Source of the DNA: Roseburia_C sp031555935
Lineage (GTDB): Bacteria; Bacillota; Clostridia; Lachnospirales; Lachnospiraceae
Length of the DNA stretch: 64,000 nucleotides
Assembly: GCA_031555935.1 (NCBI GenBank)
Contig: JAVBTX010000025.1
Coordinates: 30,998 to 94,997 of the forward strand
Direction of reading: 5' to 3'
This document shows, piece after piece, positions 52,760 through 61,068 of the stretch. The notes beneath the pieces are model-generated. The model had not been told where the DNA came from. It did not search any database and was given only the letters and a program-made list of their open reading frames with translations. Numbering within the stretch: position 1 is the stretch's first letter; every line of letters begins with the position of its first letter. Both the position numbers and the translations under genes were made by a program.

Positions 52760-54066
52760 TTTTCATTTGGCAGGCCGTATTTTGTATTCTTACCCTGCCC
52801 TTTTTGGACGAGCAGTCCTTTGATAAGCATTTGCTTTAAGATACGTCCTACCGTTGATTGGCCCAGACCAAGTAAATCCTGAGCCTCTCTGCGGGAAATG
52901 TATTTCTTCTCGCGTACCAGCTTCAGAATGTCTGCTTCCTCCGCTCTGACATAATCTTCCAGCAAAAGGGCGTTTGGCTCAAAATTCCGATTCATCAGAA
53001 TAATCTTAAACGCATTATCCGTTGTTTCAATTTTAGGCTTTTTTCTGCTGTCTGCATAAGCATTCATGATTTTCCCCATGCCAGTTCCATAAGCTTCAAT
53101 CAATTCCAAGCGATAAAATACATTTGCCAGCTTGGTATTGCGGCAGACAGACAATCCCAGTAGCACATCTTCTAATGATACACCAGACATCAGTCCGCCA
53201 ATGGAAATAAATTCGATCCGATCCGCATATACACTGATAATCGTGCTTGCGCCAAAGGAGTAATCACGGTGTACGAGCGAATTTAACAATGCTTCTCGGA
53301 CTGCCACCTCTGGATAATCCCGATAATCAATGCGCCTTAGTTTATCGAAAGATGAATGGGTCTGGTTACGTAAATCAATATAATCATACACCTCATTCAT
53401 CTGTTGCAACAGAGAACCAGAAAACTCGCGCCGGTCTTTAAATACACTTTGATTTGTTCCCTCAAAGGTGGCTGCTTTTATGGTGTGCGTACACTGTTCC
53501 GATAACAGCAAACCTAAATTCGTATAGATATCATCTGCGTTTAAGATACCCAGCGTTTTTTTCTGTAGGTTCTCGAATGGGATTCCTCGTTGCCCAAACT
53601 CGCCGCCGGTAGCATGAAATGTCAATTCCTGCTCCAAAGAGCGTAGTTCCTCAAAGCTGTCTCCATCCGTTTCTTTTATCATAAGACGAATCGCTGTATC
53701 GCTGGAAGGAACAGATGAGGTTCCCTGCCTTACATAGACACCTTCCGGACGCAGCCCTTTCTTGGCAAGATAATAAGGACGGTTTGTCCCACGCCCTATA
53801 TCAACAGCAATAATCTGTTTCCCCTCGGCTACAACAACATCATAATGAATGAACATTGTTACATCTGGCTTAATGCAATCTCGTACCATGTTACTAATCT
53901 GCTGGATTGACATATCAGGATTATCGACCCCTACTATTTCTTTGGAATCGCTGACGCCAACATATAACTTACCGCCTTTGCAATTTGCAAAAGCAATAAT
54001 CTCTTTCTTTATATCCTCTACAACAATTTCTTTTAGCTCGATTGTTTCACTTTCGCAAAAATCCAT
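52753..54066 (-). CDS. AlbA_2 (Schlafen-like) domain / ATP-binding domain transcriptional regulator
   Basis: About 437 aa. The N-terminal AlbA_2 domain (ETIELKEIVVEDIKKEIIAFAN, GGKLYVGVSD, RGTNRPYYL, GVYVRQGTSS) is followed by a GHKL-like ATP-binding region (VREALLNSLVHRDYSF, GTGMGKIMNAYAD) and a C-terminal winged helix (ISRREAQDLLGLGQSTVGRILKQML). This is a common putative DNA-binding regulator family of unclear role. The ATG at 54066 has AGGAGG 9 nt upstream. Its promoter is flanked by a perfect inverted repeat, suggesting autoregulation. The 3' end overlaps the convergent AraC-GH39 gene. Confidence 0.85.
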   Translation of the reverse strand: MDFCESETIELKEIVVEDIKKEIIAFANCKGGKLYVGVSDSKEIVGVDNPDMSIQQISNMVRDCIKPDVTMFIHYDVVVAEGKQIIAVDIGRGTNRPYYLAKKGLRPEGVYVRQGTSSVPSSDTAIRLMIKETDGDSFEELRSLEQELTFHATGGEFGQRGIPFENLQKKTLGILNADDIYTNLGLLLSEQCTHTIKAATFEGTNQSVFKDRREFSGSLLQQMNEVYDYIDLRNQTHSSFDKLRRIDYRDYPEVAVREALLNSLVHRDYSFGASTIISVYADRIEFISIGGLMSGVSLEDVLLGLSVCRNTKLANVFYRLELIEAYGTGMGKIMNAYADSRKKPKIETTDNAFKIILMNRNFEPNALLLEDYVRAEEADILKLVREKKYISRREAQDLLGLGQSTVGRILKQMLIKGLLVQKGQGKNTKYGLPNENY

Positions 54067-54088
54067 TTTGGCATACCTCCTAATATTC

Positions 54089-54143
54089 ATTCTACTCACA
54101 TTCTAACCATTCTAACCATTCTTGTCAATATTGTGAGTAGAAT
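54089..54143 (-). promoter_or_regulatory. Promoter of the AlbA_2 gene bracketed by a 12-bp inverted repeat
   Basis: Minus strand TTGACA (54128-54123), 17-bp spacer, TAGAAT (54105-54100). The arms ATTCTACTCACA (54089-54100) and its complement (54132-54143) enclose the promoter with 31 bp between them. The spacer holds two copies of a 9-bp repeat (ATTCTAACC on the plus strand). Confidence 0.75.
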
Positions 54144-54162
54144 AAAATATATAACCACCTTG

Positions 54163-55746
54163 CTATGCTTTCATTCTTTGTAGCCGAATCGCCATCCATT
54201 CATGGCCCGGAAGCTCGATTCTCGTCTGTCCGTTATGAACACCTGCATTCGTGATGGTCATATTCCAAGTGTCAATGACATCAATCTGATAGGACTCCGT
54301 TTCTGGTAGTTTAAACATCCGATATGATGGTCTGCCAGAGCCATAATAGTGAAGTTCATAATCGCACCACGTCTGTCCCATCCAGCTGCACGTTTTATTT
54401 TCACCAACTGGTATTGATATAATTTCATCAAACATGCTTTCTGCTTTCTTCCAAAATCCACCTGGCACTTCCTGCCAGATTTTTTTCAAGAAGGCAATCC
54501 TTGGTTCACTATCTCCATGCAGCACATCACCATGAGACCACCAAAGAATATTCTCTGGATGAACATAAGTCTCTCCATGCCCAGCGTATCCGCCTCGCAA
54601 TGTAGTTTCCCAGAAGCGGCGGACCATCTCCTGACCAGAAATATTACCCCAGCCCATGTCGATGTTGCCTTCATATCCGATTTCATCCCATACTACCGGT
54701 TTCTTGTATTTTTCAAGATGTATGTCTGTCTCCTCAACATGCTTATAATGGTCATTTTTTTGCATACTGCAATGCGTAATCCAATCTTTTGTATAATCAT
54801 AAAATGCCATGCAATTATGAATCGAACATAGATGATGATAAGGGTCGGTATTTTTTATCAAGTTACCAAAGGAATCCCACTCTTCGATACTAAATGACAT
54901 GGCCAGATCATATTCGTTTGCCAATGACCACCATACATTACGATATGCACCAAAACGCGCCATCATATAATTTAGATATAGCTCATTACACTCTTTATTC
55001 ATCTTTATAAATCCCCATTTATCATATGGATGGAACAAGATGATATCGGCTTCGATTCCTAATTCGAGCAGTTCACTTATTCTTTTGTCAAATCGTTTGA
55101 AATGCTCGGTATTGAAGCTGTAACAGTCAAAATCGGTAATCTCCAGCATCGGTTTTTCCATTGCAAAAGCAATGACTGGCTTTATTTTTTCCTTTTCAGC
55201 ATCTTGTCCCCGCTTATTTCCTCTCTCGTAAGGATAGGTGATTGGTTCGTCCTCATTGTACTGATAATATTTGGGAAAAATGCAGAAACGGATTTTGTTA
55301 AAACAGCTGTTTTTTAGCGTTTCAAGCGTCTGCTCCTGTACATTTTCCGGTTGATTTACCCACGCATAACAGGTTGTTCCCATGCTAAAATATGGTGTAC
55401 CGTCCGCATAGACAAGATATTGGTTATCTTTCACTTGAACTGGCCCATGATTGTTCTCTCGATTTTTCTGGACGATAAATTCGCCTGACATATCATCTGA
55501 CATATTTTCCCCATTTGAACCATGTTCTTCGCGAAAGTCACCTTGTACGAGGTAATGATAGCTACCTTCATATGATGGCATAAATCTTACTTTATATATT
55601 CCGTCGCCATCATAGAAGCCATTCACTTCTACCGTTTCATGTTCTCCGGTGAATACTGCTTTGATGGAATAATCGGTATATGGATTGCCATCCTTCTTAC
55701 CTGTAAACGTTAATTCTAACATTCTCCATTTTTCAATTTCCTTCAT
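54163..55746 (-). CDS. DUF5060/DUF4038-type glycoside hydrolase (apiosidase-like)
   Basis: 527 aa, no signal peptide. The N-terminal beta domain (about 1-95, MLELTFTGKKDGNPYTDYSI) is of the DUF5060 kind. A TIM-barrel-like domain follows, of the DUF4038 kind known from apiosidases: VYADGTPYFSMGTTCYAWV, KIRFCIFPKYYQY, WWSLANEYDLA and PVVWDEIGYEG with candidate catalytic acids. A C-terminal beta domain ends in ELPGHEWMAIRLQ. Start at the ATG at 55746, overlapping the upstream gene by 14 bp. It shares an operon with sugar isomerase, kinase and split transketolase, which supports a role in releasing the sugar they process. Exact substrate inferred, not shown. Confidence 0.78.
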   Translation of the reverse strand: MKEIEKWRMLELTFTGKKDGNPYTDYSIKAVFTGEHETVEVNGFYDGDGIYKVRFMPSYEGSYHYLVQGDFREEHGSNGENMSDDMSGEFIVQKNRENNHGPVQVKDNQYLVYADGTPYFSMGTTCYAWVNQPENVQEQTLETLKNSCFNKIRFCIFPKYYQYNEDEPITYPYERGNKRGQDAEKEKIKPVIAFAMEKPMLEITDFDCYSFNTEHFKRFDKRISELLELGIEADIILFHPYDKWGFIKMNKECNELYLNYMMARFGAYRNVWWSLANEYDLAMSFSIEEWDSFGNLIKNTDPYHHLCSIHNCMAFYDYTKDWITHCSMQKNDHYKHVEETDIHLEKYKKPVVWDEIGYEGNIDMGWGNISGQEMVRRFWETTLRGGYAGHGETYVHPENILWWSHGDVLHGDSEPRIAFLKKIWQEVPGGFWKKAESMFDEIISIPVGENKTCSWMGQTWCDYELHYYGSGRPSYRMFKLPETESYQIDVIDTWNMTITNAGVHNGQTRIELPGHEWMAIRLQRMKA

Positions 55747-57667
55747 TTCCTCGCCTCGCTTTCTGCCGTTCTTTCCGTTTTCGCTTCTTTTCTTCATACA
55801 TCTTTTTATCAGCCAATTCTATCAATTCATTCAAATCCTTAATTGCTTCTGCTGGGTATTTCATGAATCCCACACTGGCATCTACCGTAAATCGTAGCGT
55901 GACATCCTCGCTTCTTTTCTGCATTGCTGTCTCTATCCCGTCTATCTGTGCCATCACCTGTGCCTCATCCACACACACTCCAAAGATAACGAACTCATCT
56001 CCGCCGTAACGCATCAGGAGCTGTTTTTCTATCAGGCTTTCTCGGAGAATCTCAGCCACAGTTTTAATACATAAGTCTCCCATCTCATGGCCCAGATTGT
56101 CATTGACCAGCTTCAATCCATCAATATCTACAAAAAGCAAGAATGCATCTGCTTTATTTTCCTTCAGCTCCGTGAGTAGCTTTTCCGAATGGTAGAAAAA
56201 ACCGGCCCGATTGTAGATGTGAGTCAGCATATCATATGCCCACATCCCATTTAATTTGCTGACCGTCTCATTCAAAAGCATCCATTTTCTGATATTTTCA
56301 AATCCAATTCCGATATTCATAATCCATGAATAGAACAGTTCATTCTCCAACGGAAAATCACTGTTGCCACTGACACAATAACCATAGCAGCAATTCTGAT
56401 AATACACAGGAACGACAATATACATATTTCCGCTGGCATGCTCTAAGCACTGCGCTGGCAGCACCCCGCCCTTATCAAATTCTGGATAGGAACCAAAACC
56501 ACCCTTTTCATATGCCATCGGGATTGAAATTTTATTGGTATATTCTGTATTGATATTAGATATATCAAGCTGTCCATCCAATGACAAATTTTCACAGCCA
56601 AATACTTTTTCCCGCTCACACATACATAAATAAAAAGAATCCATATCGGTTTCTAGTACATATTTCTCCAAGGCCTGAATCAATTCCTCAGGCTGCCCCA
56701 TGCCAGAAAATTCTGAAATCATATTTTTCATATTATTGGCAACTCTTTGCATCACTAATTTATTTTTTATGTATTTTTTCTTTAGCTGTTCCATATCGAC
56801 ACTGTTTCTGGTATTGCAGCCACAGCTTCCGCGGACAATCATCCGCGCAGGGACCGTTATTTTCTGTGGTATAGCCCTATCACTTTCATTCATTAGTAAT
56901 TCGACTGCACGATAGCCAATCTCAAACTGCTTCTTATCAATCGTTGTCAGTGACGGATTCTGATACTGCACTGCTTCATCATTATCAAATCCCATCACCA
57001 ATACGTCATCTGGTACATGGTAACCATAAATCTCAAGCTGCTCCATTACCCCTAATGCCATAATATCATTTGCACAGACAATTGCCAATGGACATGTACC
57101 CAGCTTTTTCGAAAACTGCTCGACCGCCCGCCTTCCACTATCACCATCAAAACAGCCGTGATATACGTTTTCTTTCCGATATGCCAAGCCGTACTTTTTT
57201 AGAGTATCACAGTATGCCAAGTAGCGCTCCTCGCCTTCCGTATTGGACAACGGCCCAGAAACATAGCAGATTTCTTTGATACCATGAGTAACAATCAAAT
57301 GTTCCACCACTTGAGCCTGTGCTTCATATCCCGAAGCCTTTACCATATGCATTGCCTCAATATTAGCATCAATACTGACCGCTGGTATCTGGCTTTTTTT
57401 CAGACGATGTTCCAATCGTTCTGCTGCCAGCTCATATTGAATTGTGTTTTTTACTAGTACCGCACCATCAAAAAACTGAAAATCCGGCAAATCCATTATC
57501 TGAAAGGCCCCTAATTTATTCATTTCTTTTTCCATATAGTTGATATGGCAGGTAAAAACAAATACATTCAGGTCTTGTTCTCTTGCATATGTCATGATTC
57601 CTTCCAATATTTTTCTTTGATTATCAAAACTGATGGCACACATCAACACTGCTATTTGCTTTTTCAT
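55733..57667 (-). CDS. Sugar-binding-protein-like domain fused to diguanylate cyclase (GGDEF)
   Basis: 644 aa starting MKKQIAVLMC at the ATG with AAAGGGGG upstream. Residues 1-290 are a LacI/periplasmic-binding-protein type domain (GICYVSGPLSNTEGEERYLAY-like region, VCANDIMALGVMEQLEIYG, MGFDNDEAVQYQNPSLTTID), but there is no helix-turn-helix in front and no signal peptide. A middle region (about 300-470) of unknown type follows, then GGDEF with YGGDEFVIFG (555-559) and a highly basic tail. It should make c-di-GMP in the cytosol in response to a sugar. It lies within the isomerase-transketolase-kinase operon. Confidence 0.88.
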   Translation of the reverse strand: MKKQIAVLMCAISFDNQRKILEGIMTYAREQDLNVFVFTCHINYMEKEMNKLGAFQIMDLPDFQFFDGAVLVKNTIQYELAAERLEHRLKKSQIPAVSIDANIEAMHMVKASGYEAQAQVVEHLIVTHGIKEICYVSGPLSNTEGEERYLAYCDTLKKYGLAYRKENVYHGCFDGDSGRRAVEQFSKKLGTCPLAIVCANDIMALGVMEQLEIYGYHVPDDVLVMGFDNDEAVQYQNPSLTTIDKKQFEIGYRAVELLMNESDRAIPQKITVPARMIVRGSCGCNTRNSVDMEQLKKKYIKNKLVMQRVANNMKNMISEFSGMGQPEELIQALEKYVLETDMDSFYLCMCEREKVFGCENLSLDGQLDISNINTEYTNKISIPMAYEKGGFGSYPEFDKGGVLPAQCLEHASGNMYIVVPVYYQNCCYGYCVSGNSDFPLENELFYSWIMNIGIGFENIRKWMLLNETVSKLNGMWAYDMLTHIYNRAGFFYHSEKLLTELKENKADAFLLFVDIDGLKLVNDNLGHEMGDLCIKTVAEILRESLIEKQLLMRYGGDEFVIFGVCVDEAQVMAQIDGIETAMQKRSEDVTLRFTVDASVGFMKYPAEAIKDLNELIELADKKMYEEKKRKRKERQKARRGNEGN

Positions 57668-57706
57668 GAAGTAATCCCCCTTTCTCACAGTACATTCAAC
57701 TACGAT

Positions 57707-59227
57707 TTACACTAGAACCTTATCGACTGCCTCTTTCCATCCAACATATTTTTGTCCGCGTTCCTCATCTGACATGGATGGGATAAACTGGTTTCTGCTC
57801 GTCTTTTCAAAAATAATTTCTGGCGTATAGATTCCGGCTGAGAGTCCCGCCATAAAGCCTGCACCAAGAGCTGAGGATTCTTCACAGCGCGGCAGACTGA
57901 CTTTTGTTCCAAGTATATCGCTCTGAAACTTCATCAAATATTGATTTCCCGTTGGTCCACCGTCAACACAAAGCTCTTTTAGGTCGATGCCATCCTCTGC
58001 TTTCATCATCTCCACAATATTCGTAATCTGATATGCAATGGATTCTAATGCCGCCTTGACGATTTCATTTTTTCCAGTGGTACGGCTCATACCGTAAATA
58101 ATCGCTTTGGCGTCCGCTTTCCAATACGGTGCTCCTAGTCCGGAAAAAGCCGGAACCAGATAGGTACTGTCATTTTTATTGGCCAACTGCGCTAATTCCT
58201 GCGTCTCTCCTGGTGAATTAATCAATCCCATATCATCCTTTAACCAAGTAATTACCGCTCCGGTGTAGTTAATGTTGCCTTCCAAGACATAGGTCACTTT
58301 ACCATCGATGCCCCAAGCCAGTGAGGTAACCAACCCAAGCTCTGAGCGAATCTCCTGCTCTCCAACATTCATCATCACCGAAGAACCGGTTCCATACGTC
58401 GCTTTCACCATGCCCTTCTGGGTACAGCCCTGACCAAACAGTGCGCCTTGCGAATCGCCAATCACTCCGCGAATTGGTATTGGTGTATTAAAAAATCCTT
58501 CAAAATCAGTTTCCCCATAATGGTGATTCGAATCACATACCTTAGGAAGTGTTTCTGGGTTAATGCCAAACCAGGCACAGATTTCTTCATCCCATTGCAG
58601 GGTATGAATGTTAAATAGCTGTGTTCTTGATGCATTTGAATAATCAGTTGCATAGACCTTTCCAGCCGTTAGTTTGGATAGAAGCCAAGTATCAATCGTT
58701 CCTAGACAAAGTGTTCCATTCTTTCTGGCTGTTTTTACTTCCTCTACATTCTCTTGCAGCCATGCATACTTTGCGGCGGAAAAATATGGTGATAAATGCA
58801 TGCCCGTCTTCTGGCGGATAATTTCTGCCACACCACCATGCTTTCCTTGTTCACGACTCGGGTCAAGCATCACATTATTTTTTATCCGTTCGCAGATTTC
58901 CTCCGCTCTGGAGCATTGCCAAACAATGGCTGGAGCCAACGGCTCTCCAGATGAAGCATTCCAAGCCGCCGATGTTTCACGCTGATTGCTGATGCCAAGG
59001 CAGGCAATCTCATCTTTCTGGATTCCCGCCTGAGCCACAAGATTTTTGACCACCTGAATCGTGTTCTGGTAGATTTCCGTTAGGTCATGAGATACCCAGC
59101 CCTTTTCATTGATTAGCTGCTGATGCGCAAGGTCGGTACGGCAGACCAGATTACCCGTTCGGTCAAATAGAATTGCTTTCGTTCCCTGCGTGCTCTGGTC
59201 AACTGCAAGCACATATTTTTTTTCCAT
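57707..59227 (-). CDS. FGGY-family carbohydrate kinase (glycerol-kinase-like; apulose kinase candidate)
   Basis: 506 aa. The fold and many stretches match glycerol kinase (NQRETSAAWN, APAIVWQCSRA, SPYFSAAKYAWL, GTIDTWLLSKLTAGKVYATDYSNASRT). However, residues around the substrate differ: the GDQQ motif of glycerol kinase is GDSQ here, and the following CF pair is SS (YGTGSSVMMN), so a larger polyol or ketose is likely. The operon (isomerase, split transketolase) suggests a ketose kinase, D-apulose being the best guess. It lies 10 bp after the transketolase C-subunit gene. Confidence 0.8.
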   Translation of the reverse strand: MEKKYVLAVDQSTQGTKAILFDRTGNLVCRTDLAHQQLINEKGWVSHDLTEIYQNTIQVVKNLVAQAGIQKDEIACLGISNQRETSAAWNASSGEPLAPAIVWQCSRAEEICERIKNNVMLDPSREQGKHGGVAEIIRQKTGMHLSPYFSAAKYAWLQENVEEVKTARKNGTLCLGTIDTWLLSKLTAGKVYATDYSNASRTQLFNIHTLQWDEEICAWFGINPETLPKVCDSNHHYGETDFEGFFNTPIPIRGVIGDSQGALFGQGCTQKGMVKATYGTGSSVMMNVGEQEIRSELGLVTSLAWGIDGKVTYVLEGNINYTGAVITWLKDDMGLINSPGETQELAQLANKNDSTYLVPAFSGLGAPYWKADAKAIIYGMSRTTGKNEIVKAALESIAYQITNIVEMMKAEDGIDLKELCVDGGPTGNQYLMKFQSDILGTKVSLPRCEESSALGAGFMAGLSAGIYTPEIIFEKTSRNQFIPSMSDEERGQKYVGWKEAVDKVLV

Positions 59228-59237
59228 TAGCTGCCTC

Positions 59238-60185
59238 CTATACTAGTGCTGCTTTTACAGTCCCAGCAATTCCGCTTTCATTCATTCCATAGTAATCAAA
59301 TACCTCCTTGGAAGTACCGGTAATCACTGGTTCATCTGGCAGGGCAATATTCACGACCTGACGCGGACATGATGCGCCAACCACCTGACTTACCATTGAA
59401 CCAAGTCCACCAAATGGGGCATGTTCCTCGACGGTTATAACAACCTTCGCCTTCTGTGCTGCATTTAAAATCGCTTCCTTATCTAACGGTTTGACACAGT
59501 ACATATCAAGAACGGTGACATGTATTCCTTCTGTTTTTAATAGCTTTGCTGCTTTATAGGCTGGATGAACCATCTCGCCACAGGCAATAATCACTGCATC
59601 GTCACCCTCACATAATACGGTTGCCCGATCCATTTCAAATGGACAGTTCTGCTCACTGTAAATATCTTCAACCGGATTTCTGCCGACCCGGATATACGCC
59701 GGCTTCTCATCTTTTAACAATGCTTCGACTAGTTTGGTCGTCTGGAAACGGTCACTTGGAAGGTACACTCGCATATTTGGAATTGCTGATAAGGCGGCAA
59801 TATCCTGTGCCGAATGATGACTCATACCAAGTGCACCATAGCTGACACCGCCGCTGATACCAATCAGTTTTACATTAGTGTTGGAGTATGCAACATCAAC
59901 CTTGCACTGCTCATAGCTTCTCGTTGAAATAAAGCAAGCCGGCGATGCCGCAAACGCTTTTTTCCCGCAATGAGCCAATCCTGCTGCTATACTAACTAAG
60001 TCTTGTTCGGCAATCCCCGTCTCCACAAACTGCGCCGGATATGTCTCGGCAAATGGTGCTAGGGAGGCTGAACCTCTGGAGTCACTACATAGAACGGTAA
60101 TACTTTTATCATTTTCTGCTTCTTTTAAAAGTACATCACAGATTGCTTTACGATTTGGAATGTTATTCAGATGAATTTTATTCAT
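59238..60185 (-). CDS. Transketolase, C-terminal (pyrimidine-binding) subunit
   Basis: A 315-aa protein with the transketolase pyrimidine domain (FVETGIAEQDLVSIAAGLAHCGKKAFA, GGVSYGALGMSHHSAQDIAAL) and C-terminal domain (VEEHAPFGGLGSMVSQVVG). It pairs with the N-terminal subunit encoded directly upstream (1-bp TAATG overlap) to form one TPP enzyme moving two-carbon units. Split transketolases occur in several dedicated sugar pathways, including AptA/AptB for apulose-4-phosphate and SqwGH for sulfoquinovose. Confidence 0.93.
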   Translation of the reverse strand: MNKIHLNNIPNRKAICDVLLKEAENDKSITVLCSDSRGSASLAPFAETYPAQFVETGIAEQDLVSIAAGLAHCGKKAFAASPACFISTRSYEQCKVDVAYSNTNVKLIGISGGVSYGALGMSHHSAQDIAALSAIPNMRVYLPSDRFQTTKLVEALLKDEKPAYIRVGRNPVEDIYSEQNCPFEMDRATVLCEGDDAVIIACGEMVHPAYKAAKLLKTEGIHVTVLDMYCVKPLDKEAILNAAQKAKVVITVEEHAPFGGLGSMVSQVVGASCPRQVVNIALPDEPVITGTSKEVFDYYGMNESGIAGTVKAALV

Positions 60186-61018
60186 TATAAAAATGCCTCC
60201 TTTCTCTCCTCAAAATCCGATATGATTTGGTCATATTCTTCTTGGTTTGGTACATGATGGTGCCACGGCACTTTATTTTCCATTACGGCCGAGCCTTTTC
60301 CTTTCACCGTATTGGCAATCAGAACCGTTGGCTGTCCTTTGGTATTTTTTGCTTCTTCAAAGGCTTGGTGTAATTGCCAAATGCTATTGCCGTCTGCCAC
60401 ATCAATTACATGCCAGCCAAAGCTTTTAAATCGTTCATGAAGATCATCATGTCCCATCACATTCTCGGTATTGCCGGAAATCTGGAGACGGTTACGGTCT
60501 ACTACGGCGCAAAGATTATCGAGCTGGTACTGACTGCCCGCCATCGCTGCTTCCCATACTGAGCCTTCTGCTAGTTCCCCGTCACCCATAACGGTGTAGA
60601 CACGGTTATCTTTTTGATCCATTTTACTGGCTAGTGCCATGCCAACACAGACTGGCAGTCCGTGTCCCAAGGAGCCGGAGTTCATTTCAATCCCCGGTAA
60701 TTTATTATTTGGGTGTCCAATGTATTTGGAGCCAAACTTGCTGAATGTGTCCTTTACCACTTTGATATCCAGAAAGCCTTTGCCTGCCAATACTGCATAG
60801 TACGCTTCCACTGAATGTCCCTTGCTCATGACAAATAGGTCTCGGTTAGAATCCGCCATATTTTCTGGCGAAACATTCATCTGGTCGAAGTACAACGCAA
60901 CCAATATTTCCATGACACTCATATCGCCGCCAATGTGACCGCCGCCACCGGATATAATCATATCCACGGTATCTTTTCTTAAATCATAAGCCAATCTGCT
61001 TAATTCCATTAATTCCAT
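60185..61018 (-). CDS. Transketolase, N-terminal (TPP/Mg-binding) subunit
   Basis: About 277 aa. Visible: SGGGGHIGGDMSVMEILVALYF, the MSKGH histidine, SGSLGHGLPVCVGMAL, and the TPP-Mg motif GDGELAEGSVWEAAMAG with DRNRLQ. It contains only the first third of a classical transketolase and needs the C-terminal subunit. The start is taken at the ATG at 61018, although the GAGAAAGG site lies rather far upstream as in purD. A hairpin at 61046-61067 separates it from the isomerase gene. Confidence 0.93.
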   Translation of the reverse strand: MELMELSRLAYDLRKDTVDMIISGGGGHIGGDMSVMEILVALYFDQMNVSPENMADSNRDLFVMSKGHSVEAYYAVLAGKGFLDIKVVKDTFSKFGSKYIGHPNNKLPGIEMNSGSLGHGLPVCVGMALASKMDQKDNRVYTVMGDGELAEGSVWEAAMAGSQYQLDNLCAVVDRNRLQISGNTENVMGHDDLHERFKSFGWHVIDVADGNSIWQLHQAFEEAKNTKGQPTVLIANTVKGKGSAVMENKVPWHHHVPNQEEYDQIISDFEERKEAFL

Positions 61019-61045
61019 TTTAATTACCAATCCTTTCTCATTTGC

Positions 61046-61067
61046 GTGTGAAGATTTATTTTCACAC
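61046..61067 (-). other. Small hairpin between isomerase and transketolase genes
   Basis: GTGTGAA (61046-61052) pairs with TTCACAC (61061-61067) around 8 nt, adjoining the isomerase stop codon. A short stem without a long T-run: mRNA processing or stability element more likely than full terminator. Confidence 0.4.
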
Positions 61068-61068
61068 T

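Noticed and set aside
57707..59227. Naming the FGGY kinase glpK
   Set aside because: Two substrate-pocket motifs differ from glycerol kinase, no other glycerol genes are nearby, and the operon points to a ketose.
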